In this document: piece after piece, positions 8,540-17,041 of the stretch
How positions within the stretch are numbered: position 1 is the first letter of the stretch
How the letters are laid out: the number at the start of each line of letters is the position of its first letter
Assembly: GCF_000875775.1 (NCBI RefSeq)
Contig: NZ_CP010868.1
Location: 1,561,707-1,625,706 of the forward strand
Direction of reading: 5' to 3'
DNA: 64,000 nucleotides
From: Nitrosopumilus piranensis
GTDB lineage: Archaea; Thermoproteota; Nitrososphaeria; Nitrososphaerales; Nitrosopumilaceae
The notes under the pieces: model-generated
What the model was told of the DNA's origin: nothing
Seen by the model: only the letters and a program-made list of their open reading frames with translations
Database searches by the model: none
Translations under genes and position numbers: made by a program

Positions 8540-11167
8540 TTAGATTTCTTCTTCGTATTCCTCATATTCTTCTTCTGGTTGCCTTTTTTTACGCATAATA
8601 ATAATCGCAATTATTACCACTACCACAATTATGATGGAAACCCCCAACATAAACACCAACGACAAATCTTCTCCCTCCATGGAACCATCGCTGATTGTTG
8701 AAAACTCTGCTACATCCTCGTCATCTAAGTAACCGTCCTTTGTAGCTTGAATTGTCAAAGTGCTCTTGGGGGAAGTTCCAGGTGTGAACAAAACAGATAC
8801 CTTTCCATCCTCATCTGTTCTAACACTGGTGGGAAAAACTGCAGAGCCTTCCTGTGGAATTAATCTAACTCTTGCACTGTCTACTGCATTCAAGTCCTCA
8901 TCATCTATGTTGATTGTTATTTCTGATGGAAGATTAATCATTAGAGGCTCCAGCGGATAGTCTACAAAGATACTCAGTCTTTTCTCAAATGCATCATCTT
9001 CTCCAACAATTATGGCAGTACTTGCGGATTCAAAGACATTTGAATTTATGATAATCTCAGTCTCTCCCATATTTCCAACAACGGTAAACAATGCCTCTAC
9101 AAATGATTCACCGGCAGTCAGTGTGACTTGGTTTGGAGTTTCTACAATGTTATTGCCAGAAGATTCTACAGAAATTTCAATATTCTCCGAAAGGGTTATT
9201 GGATTTCCAAATGAGTCTGTAAGACTAATGACTAAAGGAATTTGTTGTTTATCTGCCGAGATTTTTTCAAAAGGCATCGATATGTTTAGTTTCGAAGATG
9301 AAGATATCATATCAAAACTTGACGTACTTTCTAGATTAGAGTCAGATCCTACTCCAATTGGAGTAACAGTAATTTCAGTTTGATTAGATTTTGCTAAATC
9401 CTTACTTAACAAAGTTATGTTTGCAAAATTTTTTTGTGGGGCAACTGTTACTATTTCATTTATTGGTAAAAGAATGTATTTTAACCCAGTTTCAGAGTTA
9501 GTGGGCCTGTCACGTGGGTCAATAGGCAAAACAAATAGTTCCACCTTTCCAGTTCTATCAAAAACAAGAGTTTGCCCAGTAGGCGAGAATATTTTTGTGT
9601 CAATTGGCTCTACGGGATTTACAACCTTTACTGTAGTCGATCCTACTGCAAGCCCCTTTAATGATGTTGATATAGTTACCTCACCTGTTTGCTGTCCTGT
9701 GGAAATAACTGCCTTGCCATACGATGAATGTGGTAAAATATAATTATCCACAATTTCTCCAGAATCTTCAATTTTTACAATTTTGGTGTTGCTGCTTGTC
9801 ACTCTCAAGTTGTCAGAAGAGGTTTCAAGTGCACTTTTCATAATAGAATAGTTAGTGTCTGCTTGAACTGGGAATAAATTATCAGGACCGAGTTGTTCAT
9901 CATCTTCATCAAGCTCGCTCAAATCATCTATAGTCCTTACAGTTATTTCTTCATCATCTTCATCTTCATCATCATTTAGATCTCTTTGTCCAGGTGGATC
10001 GTCATCATCATCTTCAATGGCAGTAATTTGATAGGCCATTATTGATTTTGCTCCTCGTGGTAATTCCGGCGGAATAAAAAGTCTCAATATTTTGTCTTCT
10101 GCTTTTGGATCATCAGCGCTTAAGGGTATTACGATATCAAAAATCTGGGAATCAAGACCGTAATCACTTGAGCTTACAGAAATGGTATAATTATGCGGTT
10201 TGTTTGGAAAGATGTATTCTGGAGTAAGATGATATCCGAATTCACCTTTCTTGATCATAGGCCTGTTGTTTTTCATTGCCTCATCTATTGCAATTGATAG
10301 AGCAGTATTATCTGAAATAATATCTAACGGAACATTTTCAGTGGCAATTGCTGGAAATCCCTCAGAATCTCTCAGAGTTACAAAGATCTCAATATTTCTT
10401 TCAGTCTCTTGAGCAATTCTATCTGGGTATACGTATGTCTTTATGGATGATGGGTTAACAGATGAAACCTTAACGTTATTTACGACATCAAATTTTTTGT
10501 CTTGTGCACTTGCTCTGATAAATGCAGTTCCAGTTTCTTCTAGTGCAGTGATTGTATTAATTCCATAAACGGTTCCCTTTTCTATGGTAATTTTCTTTTG
10601 TTGTAATTTTAATAATTCATTTTCATATTCAAATGAGATGGGTATGTCTTTTGGAACTTCCAGTGGTATTTCATCCTTGGTAAAAAACACAGATAAAGGC
10701 ATCTCTCCATTTACATGGATTTGATCAGTTGGCAACAATATGTGAAGCTTCGAATCACTTGGAATGTTTCCGACAGTTTCCCCTACTCTAAAATCCTTGC
10801 TTACCATCTGATCATTTAATTTGGCTGTAATTTTTGCAATTCCTGTCTTTCCTGTATCAATTTGAAATTTTTGATAACTTGTATTTTCGGATAAAGTTAT
10901 AGATTCTGGTACAGAGGCAACAAGTGGGTTATCTGATTCAAGATTTATTTTAACTTGATCTGATGGTTTTGCAAGTATTCCATTCTTGTCAATTACTCCC
11001 ACATATCCTACCACTTGTTGAGTTGTTCCTGATTCTACTGTGGATGGGATCAGTTTTAGTTGTATGCTAAAATCATCAGGAGTTTGTGCAGTAGTGTTAT
11101 CAATAGTTGCTACTATAAATACAGAAAAAATGATCAATGTTAAACCAAACTGATGACTTTGTAGCAA
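8540..11167 (-). CDS. Large membrane-anchored surface protein with Ig-like repeats
   Basis: An 875-residue secreted protein. It has a signal peptide (FGLTLIIFSVFIVATIDNTTAQ) after a TTG start, then a long beta-sandwich region with recurring Ig/Big-like motifs (for example FGNPITLSENIEISVES). A very acidic stretch follows at about residues 385-430 (runs of D and E). A C-terminal membrane helix (LVFMLGVSIIIVVVVIIAII) is followed by RKKRQ and an E/Y-rich cytoplasmic tail. The topology puts the repeats outside the cell. The acidic patch may bind calcium or other cations (inference). It is transcribed against the flanking pilin genes, so it has its own promoter. Possible roles are an S-layer-associated stalk or adhesin. 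Confidence 0.82.
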   Translation of the reverse strand: MLQSHQFGLTLIIFSVFIVATIDNTTAQTPDDFSIQLKLIPSTVESGTTQQVVGYVGVIDKNGILAKPSDQVKINLESDNPLVASVPESITLSENTSYQKFQIDTGKTGIAKITAKLNDQMVSKDFRVGETVGNIPSDSKLHILLPTDQIHVNGEMPLSVFFTKDEIPLEVPKDIPISFEYENELLKLQQKKITIEKGTVYGINTITALEETGTAFIRASAQDKKFDVVNNVKVSSVNPSSIKTYVYPDRIAQETERNIEIFVTLRDSEGFPAIATENVPLDIISDNTALSIAIDEAMKNNRPMIKKGEFGYHLTPEYIFPNKPHNYTISVSSSDYGLDSQIFDIVIPLSADDPKAEDKILRLFIPPELPRGAKSIMAYQITAIEDDDDDPPGQRDLNDDEDEDDEEITVRTIDDLSELDEDDEQLGPDNLFPVQADTNYSIMKSALETSSDNLRVTSSNTKIVKIEDSGEIVDNYILPHSSYGKAVISTGQQTGEVTISTSLKGLAVGSTTVKVVNPVEPIDTKIFSPTGQTLVFDRTGKVELFVLPIDPRDRPTNSETGLKYILLPINEIVTVAPQKNFANITLLSKDLAKSNQTEITVTPIGVGSDSNLESTSSFDMISSSSKLNISMPFEKISADKQQIPLVISLTDSFGNPITLSENIEISVESSGNNIVETPNQVTLTAGESFVEALFTVVGNMGETEIIINSNVFESASTAIIVGEDDAFEKRLSIFVDYPLEPLMINLPSEITINIDDEDLNAVDSARVRLIPQEGSAVFPTSVRTDEDGKVSVLFTPGTSPKSTLTIQATKDGYLDDEDVAEFSTISDGSMEGEDLSLVFMLGVSIIIVVVVIIAIIIMRKKRQPEEEYEEYEEEI

Positions 11168-11289
11168 ATGTTATTCGATTAAATTCAGGTCAGTTCGTTT
11201 AAAAGGATTTGGAGATATTTTCAGGGATAGTGAGTAAAATGATTTTTACTATTTACTTGTGTTTTGGTAAAGATAGACAGATAGTTATC

Positions 11290-11297
11290 TTTAAATA
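11290..11297 (+). promoter_or_regulatory. TATA box of pilin gene copy 1
   Basis: TTTAAATA lies with its centre about 26 nt before ATG 11320, the distance expected between an archaeal TATA box and the transcription start. This predicts a leaderless mRNA. The same element at the same distance precedes the second pilin copy (12434-12441), because the duplicated block includes the promoter. Confidence 0.6.
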
Positions 11298-11319
11298 GAT
11301 TTTTAGATATAACAAAACA

Positions 11320-11880
11320 ATGAATCACACTACATCTCGTAGGGCAGTAGCACCGGTTATAGCGACAATACTTTTAGTAGCAATCGCAGTAGTCGGCGGC
11401 ACACTAGTCTTTACATTCTCTTCAGGTGTCTTTAATGAACAGCAACTAAACACTCCAGCTGCAATAGAATCATTAATCATTACTGGATACGATGCCAGAG
11501 ATACTGCAGCTAGATTAGCTCACAATGGAACATCTGTATCAGGTGTAACTGGAGTAGCAACACCAGGTGCAGGTCTTCTTGCAGCTAATGATGAAGTTTG
11601 GATTTTTGTTCAAAATGCAGGAACAAATCCAATTGACATTGTTACAGTAACCTTTGCAGGAACCACATATCCATTTAGTGCCACAGCCGCATCATCAACA
11701 TACAATATTGCAGACAATTCAGGACTAACATCTGATCAAGTATTGGAAGCTGGTGAAGAAGCCACCATAATTGTGGATTTGGCAAACCCAATCAAAATTG
11801 GCAGAAGCGGCCTAGTGCAGATAAGTACTGGCAGTGGAGAATTCTCAGAAAAAATCCAGATTGGCAGACAGCTTGGTTAA
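11320..11880 (+). CDS. Type IV pilin (major pilin candidate, copy 1)
   Basis: A 186-residue archaeal pilin with a textbook class III signal: SRRAVAPVIATILLVAIAVV, a short basic leader then a hydrophobic helix. Cleavage is expected near the RRA. The beta-rich body carries conserved pilin phrases such as WIFVQNAGTNPIDIVTV and ends with IKIGRSGLVQISTGSGEFSE. The gene and its promoter are duplicated 1,144 bp downstream. The first 67 or so codons are identical in DNA in both copies while parts of the C-terminal region differ, so the assembly surface is kept and the exposed surface varies. A strong TATA box and monocistronic layout suggest high expression. Confidence 0.9.
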   Translation: MNHTTSRRAVAPVIATILLVAIAVVGGTLVFTFSSGVFNEQQLNTPAAIESLIITGYDARDTAARLAHNGTSVSGVTGVATPGAGLLAANDEVWIFVQNAGTNPIDIVTVTFAGTTYPFSATAASSTYNIADNSGLTSDQVLEAGEEATIIVDLANPIKIGRSGLVQISTGSGEFSEKIQIGRQLG

Positions 11881-11973
11881 GACACCATCTGCCAATTAAC
11901 CTTATTTTTGTTAAATTATTTTTTTAAAATAGGAAAACCAAGCATATTTCATTTCTAATCCCAGAAAGATTGA

Positions 11974-12103
11974 ATATTACAATTCTTGTTAACGTAATAT
12001 CAAAAAAGTTTTTGAAGTGTTGAAAAATTCCATAATTGAAATGAGCTATAAAACAATTACAGTAGAAGAGCCGTTTTACATGGAAGTACAACGTGGCAAG
12101 TGA
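11974..12103 (+). pseudogene. Truncated copy of the 130-residue gene found intact at 13158
   Basis: About 100 nt here are identical to codons 15-47 of the intact gene downstream. The 5' part has lost the ATG and carries small deletions that bring a TAA into frame. Homology stops near 12103, where the frame also ends. This is a remnant left by the cassette duplication rather than a working gene. Confidence 0.75.
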
Positions 12104-12416
12104 GGATTCAATGAATAATTTCGTGACTGCAAAAAGTGATTAGAGGCATAAAAAAGGAAGATTCAGTATGTTTGATGACCATCAAATTTTTCATAATTAT
12201 ATCATCTTACACATGCTTAGAAGTACTAAAAAATGTGGAAATGATGTTTATAGTAAATAACAAGTTTATGAGACCATACAAAATACGAGTCAAGAAGGAA
12301 TATAATGGATTTCCAGATCTTTATTCTGCTACTAACAAAACCTATGTCAATCACATCCCAACCTTTGGCAGGTACAAAAGGTAGACTAAACGCCAGGTAA
12401 GATGGCATAACTAAAC
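12104..12416. other. Intergenic stretch between gene remnant and second pilin
   Basis: No convincing gene is visible. An 82-codon open frame (12136-12384) has no family signature, a GTG start without a ribosome-binding site and lysine/isoleucine-rich noise-like composition. The segment sits at the junction of the duplication and may be decayed coding DNA. Confidence 0.4.
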
Positions 12417-12433
12417 ATAGACAGATAGTTATC

Positions 12434-12441
12434 TTTAAATA
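12434..12441 (+). promoter_or_regulatory. TATA box of pilin gene copy 2
   Basis: TTTAAATA centred about 26 nt before ATG 12464. It is identical to the promoter of copy 1 and lies within the duplicated block, so both pilins should be controlled alike unless upstream operators differ; sequence identity stops just upstream, at 12417. Confidence 0.6.
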
Positions 12442-12463
12442 GATTTTTAGATATAACAAAACA

Positions 12464-13027
12464 ATGAATCACACTACATCTCGTAGGGCAGTAGCACCGG
12501 TTATAGCGACAATACTTTTAGTAGCAATCGCAGTAGTCGGCGGCACACTAGTCTTTACATTCTCTTCAGGTGTCTTTAATGAACAGCAACTAAACACTCC
12601 AGCTGCAATAGAATCATTAATCATTACTGGATACGATGCCAGAGATACTGCAGCTAGATTATTTCATAATGGAACATCTATGTCAAGTTTTTCTGGAATA
12701 ACACCTGGTGCAGGTCTTCTTGCAGTTAATGACATAGTTAATGTACATGTTCAAAATGCAGGAACAAATCCAATTGACATTGTTACAGTAACCTTTGCAG
12801 GAACCGAATATACTTTTAGTGGATCCGCAAAAGCTGATAGTGGCGAATATAGCATTGCAGACAATACAGGATATGCCAGTGATCAAGTCTTAGAAGCTGG
12901 TGAAGAAGCTACCGTGATATTTAATATGACGGATCAAATCAAAATCGGTAGAAACGGTCTAATGCAGATAAGTACTGGCAACGGAGAAGTCTCAGAAAAA
13001 ATTCAGATTGGCAGAGAGCTTGGTTAA
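12464..13027 (+). CDS. Type IV pilin (major pilin candidate, copy 2)
   Basis: A 187-residue paralogue of the pilin at 11320. The signal and N-terminal helix are identical (SRRAVAPVIATILLVAIAVV). Differences cluster after residue 66: FHNGTSMSSF for AHNGTSVSGV, an altered EYTFSGSAKADSGEY loop, and several substitutions near the C-terminus. The TGNGEVSEKIQIG ending matches its sister closely. A filament could be built from either or both. The 3' flank is also duplicated but carries an expanded 14-bp repeat. Confidence 0.9.
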   Translation: MNHTTSRRAVAPVIATILLVAIAVVGGTLVFTFSSGVFNEQQLNTPAAIESLIITGYDARDTAARLFHNGTSMSSFSGITPGAGLLAVNDIVNVHVQNAGTNPIDIVTVTFAGTEYTFSGSAKADSGEYSIADNTGYASDQVLEAGEEATVIFNMTDQIKIGRNGLMQISTGNGEVSEKIQIGRELG

Positions 13028-13055
13028 GACACCATCTGCCAACAACCTTATTTTT

Positions 13056-13111
13056 GTTGAATTATTTTTGTTGAATTATTTTTGTTGAATTATTTTTGTT
13101 GAATTATTTTT
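13056..13111 (+). repeat. 14-bp tandem repeat, four copies, 3' of pilin copy 2
   Basis: The unit GTTGAATTATTTTT is repeated four times in the 3' flank. The equivalent place after pilin copy 1 (near 11910) has one related unit, so the array expanded after the duplication. The T-rich runs could serve as archaeal transcription termination signals. Confidence 0.8.
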
Positions 13112-13157
13112 TTCAAAATAGCAAAACTAAATATGTTTCATTGCCGATAATAATAAT

Positions 13158-13550
13158 ATGGTTGAATATACACTTTACAATTCAATTCTTGTCAATGGTG
13201 ATATCAAAAAAGTTTTTGAAGTGTTGAAAAATTCCATAATTGAAATGAGCTATAAAACAATTACAGTAGAAGAGCCGTTTTACATGGAAGTACAACGTGG
13301 TAAAGGAGGACTACTTACAACTAAGATTAAAGACTCTAAAACCAATCTCAAAATCTCATTAAAAGAGGCACCAAAAGGTGATGTCATCAGTATTCTCTTT
13401 GATTACAAATTTAACCTAAAGGGCTTGTTTACAGAAAAAGACAAAGATTTTATCCAAAGTGAGTTAGTCAAAATAAATCATGATCTCTTTGATATTGGTT
13501 CTTCAGGCAAACCCAAGTTCTTACGGGATTATAGCAAATTAAATAAATAA
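13158..13550 (+). CDS. Hypothetical 130-residue protein linked to the pilin cassette
   Basis: I do not recognise a family. The protein is small, soluble and lysine-rich, with alternating beta/helix character, no signal peptide, no membrane segment and no cysteine. A central segment (VEEPFYMEVQRGKGGLL) and FDYKFNLKGLFTEKDK are possible landmarks. It could be a small START/SRPBCC-like fold, but this is weak. A broken second copy sits in the preceding cassette unit, which ties it to the pilin gene and suggests an accessory of pilus biology or a passenger of the duplication. Confidence 0.65.
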   Translation: MVEYTLYNSILVNGDIKKVFEVLKNSIIEMSYKTITVEEPFYMEVQRGKGGLLTTKIKDSKTNLKISLKEAPKGDVISILFDYKFNLKGLFTEKDKDFIQSELVKINHDLFDIGSSGKPKFLRDYSKLNK

Positions 13551-13603
13551 TTTTTTCCCAGAATACAATACAAACATGTTTGTAGGTAGCAGGGTTTGAT
13601 TTT

Positions 13604-14326
13604 TTAGGTAAATTGCATGTTATTTGATATTACTAGCATGTCATCTTTTTGCAATGCCGGCTTTAGTTTTATTCCATTGCTCCCTATCTCAAACTCCCAA
13701 ATGTCCATGCTGTGATGAGTATTTCGCATCTTTAAAACTGCCAAGCATCTTCTTATTTTCTCTCTAATTTGAGCATACTTCATAATTATTATGCCATCTG
13801 CAATAAATTCCTCTACCCCTAATCCCATCTTTTTAGAATTTAGTGGAAGTTCTGAGATTAAAATAACTGTGATATTTTTTGATTTTGTTATGGAATGTAT
13901 CATTTTTAAAAAGATCCTCATCTCCTGAATATTTTTTAAATCTCCTGCAAGTGTTGATATTGAGTCTATTACCAATAGTGAGGGTTGAACCTTTTCAATT
14001 TCTGCTTCTATTTCTGAGATAATTGTAGTGATTCCCTCCTCAAGAATTGGAAAAAATTCAGATATTACTAATTTTTCCTCATCGATAAATTTTGAAAAAT
14101 TAAATCCAAAGTTATTTGCATTCTTTATTATGTCTTCCTTACTTTCAAAAAAACCACAGTAAAGGCTCTTTGAATTTTCTGAGTTTGAGTTTATCATGTG
14201 TGATGAAAACAAAGTCTTTCCAGCACCCGTATTTCCTGCAAGTAAAATCAAACTACCTATTGGAATACCACCATCAACTAATTCATCAAATCCTGGAATT
14301 AATGTAGGAATTCTTAATTCCGCCAC
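13604..14326 (-). CDS. KaiC-like RecA-superfamily ATPase
   Basis: A 240-residue single-domain KaiC/GvpD-type ATPase. Residues 8-30 carry the family lead-in LIPGFDELVDGGIPIGSL. Walker A is GNTGAGKT at about 31-38, Walker B is LLVIDSISTLAG at about 117-128, and ISELPL follows. Unlike the relative at 7666 its P-loop is intact, so it should bind and hydrolyse ATP. It starts with GTG and is transcribed in the same direction as the prepilin peptidase behind it. A regulatory role in pilus assembly or signalling is inferred; the substrate is unknown. Confidence 0.82.
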   Translation of the reverse strand: MAELRIPTLIPGFDELVDGGIPIGSLILLAGNTGAGKTLFSSHMINSNSENSKSLYCGFFESKEDIIKNANNFGFNFSKFIDEEKLVISEFFPILEEGITTIISEIEAEIEKVQPSLLVIDSISTLAGDLKNIQEMRIFLKMIHSITKSKNITVILISELPLNSKKMGLGVEEFIADGIIIMKYAQIREKIRRCLAVLKMRNTHHSMDIWEFEIGSNGIKLKPALQKDDMLVISNNMQFT

Positions 14327-14418
14327 AGCTAGAACTAGTTACTAGTCCTTTATTAAGAGTGTAGTGCGCATTCAAGTAAAAAAGAAATTGGAATTTTTAC
14401 TTGTTCAGGTTCTTGAAA

Positions 14419-15111
14419 TTAAATCCATGAACCAAAACTGTTTAGGATTATGTCGCCCAAAAATATCTGAGCAATGAATCCAATTGTTATGAAGACAATA
14501 AATGGAATGCCAGTAGATACCCATGTATCTTTCTTGGTGCAATACTCTGTCTTTTCTGCGTGATGAAGTGAAAAGCTAAACATTTTTGCTCCCATGTGTT
14601 CATCCTCTATTGAAAAACTAAATTTTGGATTTTTTGCCCTATGACCAAAAAGCATAGCTAGGATCTTTCTGCTTTTTGTTTCATTAAAACCATCAAAAAT
14701 GTTATGATTCCTTGATAATGCAATTAGGTTTCTTGCTAGGTTTACTACAAAGATGCTTGAGCTAAATAATGCAGCATTTGATAGAACTGTGAAGGGAGTT
14801 ACTATGTTGTCTGAAAAAATGGAAAAAGGAACTAGTGTTTGCAATACTGCTATTCCAATAAAATCAGCACCTCCCAAAAATCCTATCCTCCACATGGCAA
14901 ACAATATTGGAACTACGATTAGGGATATACCCACAGCAACCAGATTATTTAGCGGATCATCAATGAACACAAAAACTACAGCAGCAATACCAAAAGGAAT
15001 CCAAAAAATATCGTGAATCTCTCGTTTCCATAAATCCAACGTTGATGCCAAAACTAGCATAACTAGCGCAACTAAAATCCTGACAATCTCAATTTCAATC
15101 GAGGAATACAT
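14419..15111 (-). CDS. Prepilin peptidase, A24 family (archaeal PibD/FlaK type)
   Basis: A 230-residue polytopic membrane aspartic protease that cleaves class III signal peptides of pilins on the cytoplasmic side. The two expected catalytic aspartates are visible: Asp26 in LDLWKREI and Asp83 in GGAD, a form of the GxGD motif. About six hydrophobic segments are present, with a longer hydrophilic loop near 130-185 than in minimal PibD. It presumably processes the five pilin-like proteins of this island, and its presence supports calling the island a pilus locus. Confidence 0.88.
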   Translation of the reverse strand: MYSSIEIEIVRILVALVMLVLASTLDLWKREIHDIFWIPFGIAAVVFVFIDDPLNNLVAVGISLIVVPILFAMWRIGFLGGADFIGIAVLQTLVPFSIFSDNIVTPFTVLSNAALFSSSIFVVNLARNLIALSRNHNIFDGFNETKSRKILAMLFGHRAKNPKFSFSIEDEHMGAKMFSFSLHHAEKTEYCTKKDTWVSTGIPFIVFITIGFIAQIFLGDIILNSFGSWI

Positions 15112-15418
15112 GTAACATACTGGATAATTTTAGTTAAAAACATATATCTTGATTTCATCTTGAATCCAGTTTTTAGATACTAGTTTCCAGTACATAGAAA
15201 AAATCATCACTTTGATATTTTATAAAAAATAATTTTGCGTTAAATCATTGAAATTTTTTATAAATTATTTTGTTCATCAAGTTTTGCATAAAAAATTACA
15301 GGTGATATGAGATACGGTGAAAATCAAAAAGAGGATTTAATGAGAATATTCTAGTTAAAAAGTAAAAAGATGTCGTCAATGATAGTATTAATGTATTCTT
15401 TGAATAATCTAAATTGTT
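15112..15418. other. Intergenic region with no recognised gene
   Basis: AT-rich DNA between the convergent/tandem ends of the prepilin peptidase and regulator genes. It contains T-tracts on both strands suitable for termination and promoter-like A/T stretches for the peptidase gene. I see no open frame or RNA gene. Confidence 0.5.
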
Positions 15419-16021
15419 TTAATATGAAATTACATTTAGAATAGGATTGTTTTTTTCTGTCACATTTAGTTTGGCTTTAACAGTCATACTCCTTGATTTG
15501 ACATCCATCTTGATATCAAGATCAGAAAAGACAGTACAATAACAATTGATCTTTTTGCTTCTGTGGTTTATAGTGCCTTTTTTTATCAATAGCCCTTCAT
15601 CCATTAGTTCATTAATTTTTCTGTATCCAGAAGTTTGCGGTAGATGACACTCACTTATTATTTGACTGACAATCTTAGGTTCAAATGCAGATTCCAAAAT
15701 AGACTTTTTTTCAGGATCTCCAAAGGCATTTAGAATTATACTGCAAACATTTTGATCATTAATTGTAACCCATGATTGGTTGCTATTTGTTTTTTCTTTA
15801 TCGTGTTGTTTGAGGATCTTTTCTTTTATTCCGTCTGCACCCTTGCCAAAAAACTCTCTAAACACAAAATCGAGTTTTTCATATTCTTCTATTCCTTGAC
15901 TTAGACTGATCCCGAATTTCTCAAAAAGTCTGTCTTCTACCTTTTTGGTGATTGACTTTCCAAAAATGCTCGAAATTCTTTCCTTAACTGTACCGTCCAT
16001 TACAGATGTGGTTTCAGACAT
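15419..16021 (-). CDS. NitrOD5-like domain winged-helix transcription regulator
   Basis: A 200-residue cytoplasmic regulator. Residues about 10-70 (TVKERISSIFGKSITKKVED onward, with KFGISLSQGIEEYEKLDFVF) fit the NitrOD5 type, a small domain common in Nitrosopumilus-group proteins. Residues about 95-165 form a winged helix: SIILNAFGDPEKKSILESAF and SGYRKINELMDEGLLIKKGT, with the recognition helix near SGYRKI. The C-terminus is a beta strand pair. At the end of the pilus island it is a candidate controller of that locus, but this is inferred from position alone. Confidence 0.72.
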   Translation of the reverse strand: MSETTSVMDGTVKERISSIFGKSITKKVEDRLFEKFGISLSQGIEEYEKLDFVFREFFGKGADGIKEKILKQHDKEKTNSNQSWVTINDQNVCSIILNAFGDPEKKSILESAFEPKIVSQIISECHLPQTSGYRKINELMDEGLLIKKGTINHRSKKINCYCTVFSDLDIKMDVKSRSMTVKAKLNVTEKNNPILNVISY

Positions 16022-16378
16022 ATTTTTTAAGATAAGTTCATACTATAATAACTGATCATTCTAAAAATCACATAGTAATTTATCAAAAATAGTTAAAACC
16101 AGTATAAAATCTATTTTCTAATAAAATTTTTGGGCATATCTATTAATTTTTTGCAATATTAAGCAGATTTTTGCAAGATTTATAGATCTTGTGCTCAATT
16201 AGCCACATAATTGACTTGAAGAAACTGTGTAATTGAAAAACGATATTGTTGAGAGCGGATAGATATCCAATACAAGGACTTGCTCAGGAATTGAGGGTTT
16301 TATCTATGGTTTTTATTTTCAGGGGGTTATCAATATCCGCTAAACGATTTTAAGTAGGCTTTCTCGAATTTGTTCGTA
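16022..16378. other. Intergenic/leader region before uL1
   Basis: 357 nt without a gene. An AGCGGATA arm near 16255 is complementary to TATCCGCT near 16335, so a long-range hairpin could form in a leader transcript. A TATA-like ATTTATAG near 16180 would give a leader of about 170 nt. uL1 proteins often repress their own mRNA through leader structures; whether that happens here is untested. Confidence 0.35.
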
Positions 16379-17041
16379 ATGATTACAGAGCCCCAGCTAG
16401 TCGATATGATAAAGGAGGCAAAGGCTGCAACAAAGGCAAAAAAGTTCAAGCAGTCAATAGAGTTGATTGTCAATTTCAAAGACATTGACGTCAAGAAGGG
16501 ATTTGCACTCAACGAAGTAGTTCAGCTTCCAAAGACTAGTTCACCTGCAACAGTATGTGTTATTGCAACAGGAGACATGGGAACCAAGGCAAAAGCTGCC
16601 AAGGCAGACTCTGTTATCGGAAATGAAGAACTAGACAAATTTGGAGCAAACAAAAGAGAGTCTAGAAAATTTATCAACAAATATGATTTCTTTTTGGCAG
16701 ACACACAAATTATGCCAACAGTTGGTAAGACTTTGGGTCAACTATTAGGTCCTAGAGGAAAAATGCCAACACCAGTTCCATTTAATGCACCTATCGAATC
16801 ATTTTTGGCAAGATTTAGATCATCAATTAAAGTTAGAACAAGAGCATCACTTTCAGTCTCATGTAAAATCGGAGACGAATCAATGGATGATGCAGACTTG
16901 GCAATTAATGCACATGCAGTACTAAGTGCAATTGAAAAGAAACTACCAAACGGTGAGAAGAACATGAAAAGAGTAATGATCAAGACAACAATGGGAAAAC
17001 CAATCAAACAGATTCAAGAGGTCAAGAAGAAGTATGCATGA
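16379..17041 (+). CDS. rpl1: Large-subunit ribosomal protein uL1
   Basis: A 220-residue uL1 that binds 23S rRNA at the L1 stalk and helps release deacylated tRNA. Recognisable phrases are QSIELIVNFKDIDVKKG near residue 27 and TVGKTLGQLLGPRGKMPTPV near 112, the family signature. ATG 16379 is chosen over an upstream TTG at 16370 as it matches the usual MITEPQL-type start. It is followed by uL10 with an 8-nt overlap. The usual archaeal partner uL11 is not next to it here. Confidence 0.95.
   Translation: MITEPQLVDMIKEAKAATKAKKFKQSIELIVNFKDIDVKKGFALNEVVQLPKTSSPATVCVIATGDMGTKAKAAKADSVIGNEELDKFGANKRESRKFINKYDFFLADTQIMPTVGKTLGQLLGPRGKMPTPVPFNAPIESFLARFRSSIKVRTRASLSVSCKIGDESMDDADLAINAHAVLSAIEKKLPNGEKNMKRVMIKTTMGKPIKQIQEVKKKYA

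Larger units (their letters stand above)
11273..13307 (+). repeat. Tandem duplication of a pilin cassette (two units)
   Basis: Unit 1 (11273-12103) and unit 2 (12417-13307) each contain promoter, pilin gene and the start of a 130-codon gene. The units match without a difference from 11273/12417 through about 245 nt, then diverge within the pilin C-terminus. They match again over about 100 nt inside the second gene (11997-12097 against 13201-13301). In unit 1 the second gene is truncated; in unit 2 it is intact at 13158-13550. The identical blocks point to recent duplication or gene conversion. Confidence 0.85.

Noticed and set aside
12136-12384. 82-codon gene between the pilin cassettes
   Set aside because: No ribosome-binding site, no family signature, and it sits on the duplication junction; treated as intergenic.
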